Positions 15,712 through 22,360 of a DNA stretch of 40,782 bases are shown one piece after another. The stretch's first letter is position 1. Each line of letters begins with the position of its first letter. The translations under genes and the position numbers were made by a program. The notes beneath the pieces are model-generated. The model saw only the letters and a program-made list of their open reading frames with translations, was not told the origin of the DNA and did not search any database. Source of the stretch: JBGPYB01 sp041493035 (lineage in GTDB: Bacteria > Acidobacteriota > Vicinamibacteria > Fen-336). Location of the stretch: the NCBI GenBank assembly GCA_041493035.1, contig JBGPYB010000023.1, positions 1-40,782 on the forward strand, in the 5' to 3' direction.

Positions 15712-16635
15712 CTACGTCAGCATCAACTCCCGGAAGTTCGCCGGCGCGGGCGTCCCCTCTCCCGACAGAGCCTTCTCGATGGCAAACTCAGCCATCTTCT
15801 CGACCGCCCACGGGAAGTGAGCGTCCTTGAAGCTCCGGTAGTCCATGTCGGGAGTGTAGTTGGTGAGGTCGATGCCGTAGAAGAGGCCGTCTTTCACCGC
15901 GAACTCGATGGCGTTCATGTCGTAGCCGAGAGCCCGGTTGAAAAGCAGCGACAACTCCTCCGCTTTGTCGCGGTGCGGCCGGGGCAGGCTGTCGTAGTCC
16001 TGGTTGTAACCTCCCATCCCCATGGGCGCCGGATCGTAATGGATCGCCCGCGCCCAGCGCCGGCCGATGGTGGGGACGCGGATGTACGTGTCCCAGGTGA
16101 TGAACTCCTGGAGCATCATCGTCTTGGCTCCGGAGTTGTTGTAATGGAGGTACAGGTCCTCGATGTTGGTGATCTTGTTGACGTCCTTCCATCCCCCGCC
16201 GAAAGCCGGCTTCATGATGCAGGGCGCCCCGACGTAGTCGAGATACATCGCGAAGTCCGTGGGCCAGAGGTTCCGTAGACTCTCGGCGGTCACGTCGTCG
16301 AGGTACGACCGGTTCGGCAGGACCACGGTCTTCGGCTCCGCGATCCCTAGCTTCTCGGCGATCGCGTAGCCGAAGAACTTGTCGTCCGCGGAACGCCAGA
16401 AGGTGTTGTTGATGCAGTACGTCCCCTGCAGCGCCGCCATCTTCAGATAGACGGCGTAGTAGGGGACCTCGTGGCTCATCCGGTCCAGGATCACGCGATA
16501 GGGGACGGGTTCATTGAGCTTCGTTCCGCCGAGCTGAACGAATTCGGCCGTGACCCCCTTGTCCAGATCGTTGACTTTGGCGATGAAAGCCTCGGGGAAG
16601 GAGTTCTCGCGACCGCGGAGGACGCCGATCTTCAT
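15712..16635 (-). CDS. ATP-grasp domain protein (RimK/glutathione-synthetase-like), substrate unknown
   Basis: The 307-residue protein begins MKIGVLRGRENSFPEAFI and carries ATP-grasp features in order: a central ADDKFFGYAIAEKLGIAEPKTVVLP segment, IMKPAFGGGWKDVNKI (glycine-rich loop with ATP-binding lysine), MMLQEFITWDTYIRVPTIG (adenine-binding hinge and substrate strand), and MNAIEFAVKDGLFYGIDLTNY (metal-binding Glu and Asp). Such enzymes join a carboxylate to an amine or thiol using ATP. Conservation of these motifs indicates an active ligase, but neighbours give no clear substrate. A strong ribosome binding site (GAGAGGAG) precedes the ATG. Confidence 0.85.
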   Translation of the reverse strand: MKIGVLRGRENSFPEAFIAKVNDLDKGVTAEFVQLGGTKLNEPVPYRVILDRMSHEVPYYAVYLKMAALQGTYCINNTFWRSADDKFFGYAIAEKLGIAEPKTVVLPNRSYLDDVTAESLRNLWPTDFAMYLDYVGAPCIMKPAFGGGWKDVNKITNIEDLYLHYNNSGAKTMMLQEFITWDTYIRVPTIGRRWARAIHYDPAPMGMGGYNQDYDSLPRPHRDKAEELSLLFNRALGYDMNAIEFAVKDGLFYGIDLTNYTPDMDYRSFKDAHFPWAVEKMAEFAIEKALSGEGTPAPANFRELMLT

Positions 16636-16711
16636 GGGACTCTCCTCTCGTGAGGAACGCCAGGGAACCCCGGAGGGGCGATCTTAGCACGGGCCTTTTC
16701 GAGGCATGCGG

Positions 16712-17506
16712 CTAGCCGTCGATCGTCCGGAGGAAGCTCGCCAGCACCGCGTTGTAGGCAAGTGCGTTCTCGAGGTTGGCGAGGTGGCCAGCCCGCGGGA
16801 TGACGTGGAACTGGCTCCCCGGAATTCCCGCATGGATCGCCTCGGCTTCGGCGATCGGCGTGAGGACGTCCTCCGCTCCGCCGACCACCAGCGTCGGTGC
16901 GGCGATCTCGCGGAGCGTCGGCGAGGAATTGGCGCGGGCGCCGAGCCCAAGGAGGGCGTTGGCGAGGCCGCGGGGCGGGTTGCGCAGCACCGCCTCGCGC
17001 AACTGCGTCACGCGGTCGGGATGGTCCCGGGTCGTCGTGTCGCCCACGAGCCTGGGCAGAAACGCATCGGCCGCCGCTGTCGGACCTTCACGTAGAACCC
17101 GTTCGGCCAGGACGCCTCGATTCTTCCGAGCCTCCGCCGTGTCGGCTCCGGCGCGGGTGTTCTGAAGGACGAGGCCGCGGAGGCGCGCCGCGTGGCGACG
17201 GACCATCGCGAAGGCGGCGTATCCTCCCATGGAGCAGCCGACGACTACGGCCCGTCCGATGCCAAGGTGGTCGAGAAGCGCCGCGGCATCATCGGCGATC
17301 CGGTCCATCGTCAGCGGCTCGTCTCCCGGCGGCGATCCGCCGAAGCCGCGATAGTCGAACCGCACCAGACGGTGGGTGGCCTCCAAGGCAGCCACCTGCT
17401 CGTCCCACATGAAAAGGCCGAGGGGAAAGGCGTGAAGGAAGAGGATCGGCGGCCCCGCTCCCCGGTCCTCGTACTGCAACTCGGTTCCCGCGACTCGCCC
17501 GCGCAT
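16712..17506 (-). CDS. Alpha/beta-hydrolase fold protein
   Basis: The start is set at ATG 17506 because GGAGG lies 6 nt upstream; an ATG at 17512 abuts that site and is less likely. The 264-residue protein has the oxyanion-loop motif HAFP (25-28), nucleophile elbow GCSMGG with Ser92, an acidic residue in GAEDVLTP near 213 and the catalytic histidine in RAGHLAN near 241. It is a soluble esterase or lactonase-like enzyme of the 3-oxoadipate enol-lactonase group, with no signal peptide. It lies 76 bp upstream of the ATP-grasp gene on the same strand and diverges from the DUF962 gene. Substrate unknown. Confidence 0.9.
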   Translation of the reverse strand: MRGRVAGTELQYEDRGAGPPILFLHAFPLGLFMWDEQVAALEATHRLVRFDYRGFGGSPPGDEPLTMDRIADDAAALLDHLGIGRAVVVGCSMGGYAAFAMVRRHAARLRGLVLQNTRAGADTAEARKNRGVLAERVLREGPTAAADAFLPRLVGDTTTRDHPDRVTQLREAVLRNPPRGLANALLGLGARANSSPTLREIAAPTLVVGGAEDVLTPIAEAEAIHAGIPGSQFHVIPRAGHLANLENALAYNAVLASFLRTIDG

Positions 17507-17533
17507 CTGCATCCTCCGCGCCAGGGTCCACGC

Positions 17534-17539
17534 TATAGT
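17534..17539 (+). promoter_or_regulatory. -10 box for the DUF962 gene
   Basis: TATAGT, 20 nt before ATG 17560. GAAGGA, 2 nt before the ATG, is a weak Shine-Dalgarno site. Confidence 0.4.
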
Positions 17540-17559
17540 AGTCCTCGGGGCGAAGGAAT

Positions 17560-17931
17560 ATGGAGGCTGAGCCATACGGGACCTACGAAGCGTTTTGGCC
17601 CTTCTACGTTTCCCAGCACCTGAATGCGACCAATCGGAGGCTTCACTTCACGGGCACGACGTTCGTGTGGTTGTCGACCGTCGCCACGGTCGGCGTTCGT
17701 CCGGCTTGGCTTCTGGCCGCGCCTCTCGCCGGCTACGGCTTCGCATGGGTCGGCCATTTCTTCATCGAGAGAAACCGGCCGGCCACCTTCACGTATCCTC
17801 TCTGGTCGCTGCGCGCGGACTTCCGCATGTACAGGCTGATGCTTGTCGGCGCCATGGATCCGGAGATCGACCGGGCCCGTCGTCCAGAAGCCTCCCCGAA
17901 GCTGACTGTGGGTCAGTGCATATCCATATAA
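17560..17931 (+). CDS. DUF962/Mpo1-like integral membrane protein
   Basis: The 123-residue product has the DUF962 features: an N-terminal YVSQHLNATNRRLHFTGTT block with conserved histidines, two hydrophobic segments, then GHFFIERNRPATFTYPLWSLRADFRMY. Yeast Mpo1, in the same family, is an iron-dependent dioxygenase acting on 2-hydroxy fatty acids. The histidine pattern is kept here, so a lipid alpha-oxidation role is possible. It is a short single-gene unit divergent from the alpha/beta hydrolase. The final codons run into an AT-rich patch that precedes the aminotransferase leader. Confidence 0.85.
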   Translation: MEAEPYGTYEAFWPFYVSQHLNATNRRLHFTGTTFVWLSTVATVGVRPAWLLAAPLAGYGFAWVGHFFIERNRPATFTYPLWSLRADFRMYRLMLVGAMDPEIDRARRPEASPKLTVGQCISI

Positions 17932-17964
17932 GACATTGATATATATAGTATTGTGCTGTGCATA
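17916..17964. other. AT-rich patch with a direct repeat
   Basis: A sharply AT-rich stretch (TATATATAGTAT at its core) is bounded by two copies of GTGCATA at 17916-17922 and 17958-17964, 42 bp apart. It covers the end of the DUF962 gene and lies just upstream of the aminotransferase promoter. It may be a regulator-binding or UP-like region; no regulator is identified. Confidence 0.35.
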
Positions 17965-17991
17965 ACGCCTTCCGCGGGGCCCGTTGTCCGC

Positions 17992-18020
17992 TTGACCGCG
18001 CCGGGGGACGGGGCTAGACT
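17992..18020 (+). promoter_or_regulatory. Sigma70-type promoter for the putrescine aminotransferase leader
   Basis: TTGACC (17992-17997) is separated by exactly 17 bp from TAGACT (18015-18020). This is the best-matching promoter in the window. Transcription is expected near 18026-18028, giving a leader of about 210 nt, in contrast to the short-leader genes elsewhere here. Confidence 0.6.
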
Positions 18021-18025
18021 AAAGG

Positions 18026-18228
18026 CCTCTCTCAAGGTGCTGTCATGGTCGGTCGTACAGCCGTGTCCCGCCGTTACCGCAGTCGCCTGAACGGCGCGCG
18101 CCTCCTTCGAATGGAGGCCCCCCACCGCGTTTTCGGCGACACGTAGGTCCTCCGGCCGCCCCGTCGTCACCCTGGTCTTTCTTTCAACTTCGATGGGGAC
18201 GTGAGAACGCCCCCGGTCCCGGGAGAGG
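18026..18228 (+). promoter_or_regulatory. Structured leader with potential 5'-end to ribosome-binding-site pairing
   Basis: CCTCTCTC (18026-18033), at the predicted 5' end, can pair with GGGAGAGG (18221-18228) in the patA ribosome binding site over 8 positions, one of them a G-U pair. Between them lie two hairpins inside the upstream reading frame: CGCCGTT / AACGGCG (18069-18075 with 18090-18096) and GCCTCC / GGAGGC (18100-18105 with 18113-18118). A pyrimidine-rich stretch near 18160-18195 could be a Rho entry site. Nothing else coding is seen in 17932-18236. Confidence 0.45.
18045..18146 (+). CDS. Upstream arginine-rich leader peptide (33 residues)
   Basis: AAGGTG at 18034-18039 sits 5 nt before ATG 18045, a well-spaced Shine-Dalgarno site. 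The frame runs 33 codons to TAG at 18144-18146. Eight of the residues are arginine (positions 4, 9, 10, 12, 14, 19, 22 and 28), with a central cluster SRRYRSR and a C-terminal HRVFGDT. It lies wholly inside the patA leader, about 90 nt before the patA start. By layout, length and composition it resembles SpeFL, the 34-codon ornithine-sensing arrest peptide of E. coli, although the sequences do not align obviously. A regulatory role is inferred; translation is unproven and arginine is common in random high-GC frames. Confidence 0.5.
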   Translation: MVGRTAVSRRYRSRLNGARLLRMEAPHRVFGDT

Positions 18229-18236
18229 AGCCGATC

Positions 18237-19730
18237 ATGTCGAAGGCCGTCGTCGTCTCGATGAAACACCACCTGAAGCCCAACAACGGGAAGTCGCACC
18301 ACCCGCAGCGGGTGAGCCCGGAGAAGCCGCGCCGCCGCCGCCGTGCCGCCGCCAGCGCTCCTGCGGCGACGCCGAAGCCGCGGACGGGTCTGTCCAAGAA
18401 GAAGCTCATCGAGGAGAGCCGTCGCTGGCTCTCGATCATCAACGCCCACAAGCTGAACGACTACAAGCGCCGGAAGGTCGTCACGGACACGCTCGACAAC
18501 TTCCGCCTCTACTACAACAAGGGATACCTCGAGTACCGGAAATCGGTTACCGAGGGAGGAGAGTTTGCCGCCATCGAGTGGAGCGGCAAAGGGTCGTACT
18601 TCGAAGACATCACGGGGCGCAAGTTCATCGACTGCCTCGGGGGCTACGGCATCTACTCGGCCGGTATCAACCATCCGAAGGTCGTGCGCGCCGTCAAGTC
18701 GCAGCTCGAACGGATGCCCCTCTCGTCCCAGGAGCTTCTCGATCCTCTCCGCGGAGCCCTGGCCGAGTTGCTCGGGGAGCTGGCCCCCGGCGACCTTCAG
18801 TGCTGCTTCTTCATCAACAACGGAACCGACGCTATCGAGGGGGCGATGAAACTGGCCCGCCTCTACACGAAGAAGCCAGGATTCATCTCCTGCGTGCGCG
18901 GCTTCCACGGCAAGTCCTATGGGTCCTTGTCGCTCATGGGGAAGGGCGAGTATCGCTTGGCCTTCGAGCCGCTCCTCCAGGACACCTACTTCGTCCCGTT
19001 CGGCGACGCGGACGCTGTCGAGGCGGAGCTCTCGAAGGCCGAAGCCGTCGGGATGCTGATCGCCGCTGTCGTGGTCGAGCCCGTGCAGGGGGAGGCCGGA
19101 GCCATCGTTCCGCCCGCCGACTACTGGCCGCGCCTTCGCGAGATCTGCACCCGCTACGGCGTTCTCCTCATCGCCGACGAGGTCCAGACCGGCATGGGGC
19201 GCACCGGGAAGATGTTTGCCGTCGAGCACTGGGACGTGGCTCCCGACATCATGTGCCTCGGGAAGGCGCTCGGCGGCGGCGTCATGCCCCTCTCGGCCTT
19301 CATGTCGACTCCCGAGATCTGGAAGGTTCTGGAGCCGAATCCCTTCATCCACTCGTCGACCTTCGGTGGCAACCCTCTCGGCTGCGCCGCCGGTATCGCG
19401 GCGGTGAACGTCACGCTCGAAGAAGATCTCCCGGGGCAGGCGGCGTCGACGGGTGCCTACATGATGACCGAGCTTCAGAGACTACAGAAGCGTTTCGCCG
19501 ACCATCTGGTGGACGTTCGGGGCCTTGGCCTTCTGATCGGCCTGGAGTTCGTCGACTCCGAGTTCGGCTATGCGGTGGCGGCCAACCTCTTCAAGCGTGG
19601 GATCCTCGTGGCGGGGACGCTCTTGAACTCGAAGACGATCCGCATCGAGCCCGCCCTCAACATTCCCCGCACCCTCGTGGACGAGGTCCTGGAGAAGTTC
19701 GAGGACACGCTCCAGGAGCTGACCGAGTAG
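18237..19730 (+). CDS. patA: Putrescine aminotransferase, with basic N-terminal extension
   Basis: From about residue 60 to the end the protein follows E. coli PatA/YgjG closely: GFLEYRKSVT-like GYLEYRKSVTEGG, FIDCLGGYGIYSAG, SQELLDPLRGALAE, LIADEVQTGMGRTGKMFA (PLP-binding Asp314), CLGKALGGGVMPL (Schiff-base Lys343), HSSTFGGNPLGCAAG and LVAGTLLNSKTIRIEP. It converts putrescine and 2-oxoglutarate to 4-aminobutanal (pyrroline) and glutamate, the first step of putrescine use. The 497-residue length exceeds PatA by about 40, owing to a basic head with HHLKPNNGKSHH and RRRRR (residues 32-36). GAGAGGAG 7 nt before the ATG fixes the start. Its leader carries a candidate regulatory peptide, and polyamine transporter genes lie 1.2 kb downstream. 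Confidence 0.93.
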   Translation: MSKAVVVSMKHHLKPNNGKSHHPQRVSPEKPRRRRRAAASAPAATPKPRTGLSKKKLIEESRRWLSIINAHKLNDYKRRKVVTDTLDNFRLYYNKGYLEYRKSVTEGGEFAAIEWSGKGSYFEDITGRKFIDCLGGYGIYSAGINHPKVVRAVKSQLERMPLSSQELLDPLRGALAELLGELAPGDLQCCFFINNGTDAIEGAMKLARLYTKKPGFISCVRGFHGKSYGSLSLMGKGEYRLAFEPLLQDTYFVPFGDADAVEAELSKAEAVGMLIAAVVVEPVQGEAGAIVPPADYWPRLREICTRYGVLLIADEVQTGMGRTGKMFAVEHWDVAPDIMCLGKALGGGVMPLSAFMSTPEIWKVLEPNPFIHSSTFGGNPLGCAAGIAAVNVTLEEDLPGQAASTGAYMMTELQRLQKRFADHLVDVRGLGLLIGLEFVDSEFGYAVAANLFKRGILVAGTLLNSKTIRIEPALNIPRTLVDEVLEKFEDTLQELTE

Positions 19731-19739
19731 CGAAGTGTG

Positions 19740-19773
19740 GATGCTCCCTCACCCCTTGAGGTGGGGGAGCATC
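19740..19773. terminator. Strong bidirectional hairpin between patA and the isochorismatase gene
   Basis: Fourteen-base arms (GATGCTCCCTCACC / GGTGGGGGAGCATC, one G-U pair) enclose a 6-nt loop. The arms overlap the stop codon of the minus-strand isochorismatase gene (19749-19751). No U-tract follows in either direction. Confidence 0.6.
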
Positions 19774-20306
19774 GTCTTGAAGGCAGCGCTGTCGCTGCGG
19801 CCCAGGAGCTCGTAGATCGCCATCTCCGCGCTCGAGACGACGGCACCCGCGCGCTCCATCCGCACGAGGCCTATCTGCCGATTCGCCTCGGTTCTCGAGC
19901 CGACGGCGTCGGCCGCGACGTGGACCGTGTAGCCGACCTCGAGGGCCCCGAGCGCCGTCTGAGCCACGCAGATGTGGCTCTCGACGCCGGTGAGAAGCAG
20001 TTGGTCGCGGCCGGTCAATGCCCTGAGAGCCGTCCGGAACCCTTCGTCATCGAAGCAGCCGAAGGACGTCTTGTCGATGGGCGCGACACCGGGCGCCTCG
20101 GCGAGCACCTCGGGGAGCGCCGCTCCCAGACCTTTCGCGTATTGCGTCGTCAGCAGCACCGGTAGCCCGAGGGCCCGCGCCAGCCGCAGGAGCAGGGTGC
20201 TCTCCTTCACCACACGGTCCCGCCCGTCAATGGCCGGCAGGAGCTTCTCCTGGAGGTCCACCACCACGACCGCCGTCCGGAGCGGATCCAGACGGGACTG
20301 GCTCAC
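19749..20306 (-). CDS. Isochorismatase-family cysteine hydrolase (YcaC/nicotinamidase-like)
   Basis: The GTG at 20306 overlaps the stop of the PAS gene (GTGA), which sets the start and gives 185 residues. The catalytic triad of the family is present: Asp17 in VVVVDLQEKLLP, Lys79 in PIDKTSFGCF and Cys113 in GVESHICVAQTA. These enzymes cleave amides, carbamoyl groups or, in isochorismatase, a vinyl ether. The short form with QEKLLPAI is typical of the YcaC subgroup, whose substrates are poorly known. It is translationally coupled to the PAS-domain gene and convergent with patA; a link to polyamine breakdown is possible but unproven. Confidence 0.88.
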   Translation of the reverse strand: MSQSRLDPLRTAVVVVDLQEKLLPAIDGRDRVVKESTLLLRLARALGLPVLLTTQYAKGLGAALPEVLAEAPGVAPIDKTSFGCFDDEGFRTALRALTGRDQLLLTGVESHICVAQTALGALEVGYTVHVAADAVGSRTEANRQIGLVRMERAGAVVSSAEMAIYELLGRSDSAAFKTMLPHLKG

Positions 20307-20827
20307 GCCGGCCCACTCCGAGCGCAGTCGGGGCAAAGCGACTCTTCCACCTCGGCCTCGGCGCGAGTGCGGAGGTAGGTCTCCAGCTCGTTCCAAAGCC
20401 CCTGGGGATCGCGCACCTTCTTGCACGACGTGCACACGGGGAGCATGCCTCGGAGGGCCCGACGATCGGTGATGTTTCGCGCCATGCTGAAGACGTAGCG
20501 CGACACGCCGCTCTTGTCGAGGAGCGCCGTGACGACGATCTCGGCCCAGACGATCGAGCCGTTCTTGGCGATGTACCGCTTCTCGGCCTTGTAGCGGGGT
20601 ATTTCTCCGGTCAGGAGGAGAGGAAGGAACTCCCGGTCGCGCTGGCGGTCATCGGGGTGGGTTACCTCGGAGATGGTGCACTTCATCATCTCCGCTTCGC
20701 TGTAGCCGAGCATCCGGCAGTAGGCGTCGTTCACGTCGACGATCTTCATGTCCTTGTCGACGACAACGATTCCGACGGGCGCATCCTCGAAGATCGCCCG
20801 GAACGCGGGATCCTGGAGAGAAGACAT
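20303..20827 (-). CDS. PAS-domain protein with C-terminal four-cysteine domain
   Basis: ATG 20827 is chosen because GGAGG lies 6 nt upstream. Residues 8-122 are a PAS plus PAC module (DAPVGIVVVDKDMKIVDVNDAYCRMLGYSEAEM, then YVFSMARNITDRR). Residues 128-170 are a compact domain with CTSCKKVRD (Cys132, Cys135), WNELETYL and CPDC (Cys165, Cys168), very likely zinc-binding. The same C-terminal unit ends the receiver protein at 36246-36824. There is no kinase or cyclase domain, so the protein probably senses a ligand or redox state and acts by contact. It is the first gene of a pair with the isochorismatase-type hydrolase and divergent from potA. Confidence 0.88.
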   Translation of the reverse strand: MSSLQDPAFRAIFEDAPVGIVVVDKDMKIVDVNDAYCRMLGYSEAEMMKCTISEVTHPDDRQRDREFLPLLLTGEIPRYKAEKRYIAKNGSIVWAEIVVTALLDKSGVSRYVFSMARNITDRRALRGMLPVCTSCKKVRDPQGLWNELETYLRTRAEAEVEESLCPDCARSGPA

Positions 20828-20899
20828 ATCGACCTCCAGTGGCAACAACGGCTATTGGGAAAGCTCCTCCCATTATTCCCCCGCTGACCGATAAAACGC

Positions 20900-20905
20900 T
20901 ACAAT
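20900..20905 (+). promoter_or_regulatory. -10 box for potA
   Basis: TACAAT lies 18 nt before ATG 20924, which predicts an untranslated leader of about 12 nt. No good -35 is seen at the usual distance. Confidence 0.4.
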
Positions 20906-20923
20906 TCCTTCCGCTCTTCGACC

Positions 20924-22006
20924 ATGCGCGGCTCTGTTTCGATCCAGGGGCTCTCCAAGACCTTCGGCGACGTCCCGGCGCTCCAGAGCGTCGACCTCGA
21001 GGTGCGGGCGGGGGAGTTCCTCACCCTCCTGGGGCCGTCGGGGTGCGGCAAGACAACGCTCCTGCGCCTGATCGCTGGCTTCGAGGAGCCCAATGCCGGC
21101 TCCATCCTGATCTCGGGGAAGGACGTCGCGCCGCTGCCGGCCTACAAGCGCCCCGTGAACACGGTCTTCCAACAGTACGCGCTCTTCCCACATCGGACCG
21201 TGGCCGGGAACGTGGCTTTCGGCCTCGAGATGGACGGCTGCCCGAAGAGGGAAATTCCGGCCCGCGTCGCCAAGGCCCTCGATATGGTGCGTCTCCCGGG
21301 TTTCGGCGACAGGAGGATTGACCAGCTCTCCGGCGGCCAGAAACAGCGCGTCGCCCTCGCACGCGCCGTGGTCCTCGAGCCCGAGGTGCTGCTTCTCGAC
21401 GAGCCCATGGCCGCTTTAGACTTGAAGCTCCGGAAGGAGATGCAGGTCGAGGTCAAGAACCTCCAGGAGCGCCTCAAGACCACGTTCATCTTCGTGACCC
21501 ACGACCAGGACGAAGCCCTCATCATGAGCGACCGAATCGCCGTGATGAGCCAGGGGCGGATCGAGCAGTTGGCGCCTCCCGAGGAGCTGTACGAGCGACC
21601 CCGGACTCGGTTCGTGGCCGATTTCCTCGCCGTCAAGAACATTCTCGAGGTGGACGTCGTGGCCGTCGATGGCCCACGCACATCGTTGCGGACGGCCGGC
21701 GGCGCCGTGATCGCGGCCGCCGCCGACCCGGGGTACGCCGCCGGCGCTCGGGCGTGCATCGGCATTCGCCCCGAGAGTATCGGTATCGGCTCGGCCGGGC
21801 ACAACGTCTTCTCCGGCGTGCTCGACGACGAGATCTACCTCGGCGACTTCACCGATTGGCGCGTCCGGGTCGGCTCGGAGACGCTCACCGTCTCCGAGGG
21901 CGCTACCACGGCCCGTGCGCGGAAGCGCGGCGACGCCGTCCAGATCTCTTTCGCTGCCGAGGCGGTTCTGCGCCTCGATGAGACGAGCGTTCCGGCGAAG
22001 GGTTGA
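20924..22006 (+). CDS. potA: Spermidine/putrescine ABC transporter ATP-binding protein
   Basis: The 360-residue protein is a PotA-type ATPase. It has Walker A GPSGCGKTT (37-45), Q-loop VFQQYALFPH, signature QLSGGQKQRVALARA, Walker B LLLDEPMAALD and switch motif FVTHDQDEAL. A C-terminal TOBE-like regulatory domain follows, including RACIGIRPESIGIG. The LFPHRTVAGNVAFGLEM sequence and DLKLRKEMQVEVKNLQ are typical of polyamine importers. It powers the PotB and PotC-PotD membrane parts encoded from 22361. Unusually, a lipoprotein gene on the other strand separates it from potB. Assignment to polyamine rather than another small cation is supported by patA nearby. Confidence 0.92.
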   Translation: MRGSVSIQGLSKTFGDVPALQSVDLEVRAGEFLTLLGPSGCGKTTLLRLIAGFEEPNAGSILISGKDVAPLPAYKRPVNTVFQQYALFPHRTVAGNVAFGLEMDGCPKREIPARVAKALDMVRLPGFGDRRIDQLSGGQKQRVALARAVVLEPEVLLLDEPMAALDLKLRKEMQVEVKNLQERLKTTFIFVTHDQDEALIMSDRIAVMSQGRIEQLAPPEELYERPRTRFVADFLAVKNILEVDVVAVDGPRTSLRTAGGAVIAAAADPGYAAGARACIGIRPESIGIGSAGHNVFSGVLDDEIYLGDFTDWRVRVGSETLTVSEGATTARARKRGDAVQISFAAEAVLRLDETSVPAKG

Positions 22007-22013
22007 GGTGAGG

Positions 22014-22343
22014 TCAGGGCTCTTCGACGATGACCGTCAGGTTCTGATCCCCGAGAGCGAAGGCCTGGTGAACCGAGCCCGTGGCGGTCACCTTGGCGCC
22101 GCGCAGCGGGACCGCCTTGCGCGCCACCACGACAATCTTTCCGGTCGCATCCTCGAGGTGGTAGAACTTGATCACGAGCAGGTTCGCCGAATCGACCACG
22201 GAACCCGACACCTTCACCGTCCTCCCCTCGTAAGCCGCCGGGCTGTCGAGGATGTCCTTTATGGGTGTCGCGAAGAAGCGGCTGCATCCGGACGCCGCTG
22301 CGACGAGCGCCAAGGCGAGAGCGGCCGCGCGGGTCTTCATCAC
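22014..22343 (-). CDS. Small OB-fold-like lipoprotein on the opposite strand inside the pot operon
   Basis: The GTG at 22343 (followed directly by an ATG at 22340) opens a signal peptide with lipobox AASGC, so the mature protein should be a lipid-anchored protein of about 90 residues. The remainder has five-strand OB-like character: EGRTVKVSGSVVDSANLLVIKFYHLEDATGKIVVVARK and a final strand LTVIVEE. Similar short lipoproteins are annotated as hypothetical or tRNA-anti-like. A TACAAT box at 22355-22350 lies 6 nt before the GTG. It is antisense to the potA-potB spacer and shares a 17-bp gap with potB. Function unknown. Confidence 0.8.
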   Translation of the reverse strand: MMKTRAAALALALVAAASGCSRFFATPIKDILDSPAAYEGRTVKVSGSVVDSANLLVIKFYHLEDATGKIVVVARKAVPLRGAKVTATGSVHQAFALGDQNLTVIVEEP

Positions 22344-22349
22344 GACGCG

Positions 22350-22355
22350 ATTGTA
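22350..22355 (-). promoter_or_regulatory. -10 box of a leaderless promoter for the small lipoprotein
   Basis: TACAAT, 6 nt, then GTG 22343; it lies in the 17-bp gap shared with potB. Confidence 0.5.
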
Positions 22356-22360
22356 ACGCC

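Noticed and set aside
17936..17966. TTGATA with CATAAC as a promoter for patA
   Set aside because: The 19-bp spacer and weak -10 are poorer than TTGACC-17-TAGACT at 17992-18020; it remains possible as a second start.
17913..19352. A 479-codon minus-strand frame opposite patA and its leader
   Set aside because: Shadow of the aminotransferase gene; no motif, and it would cover the promoter and leader, which have independent support.
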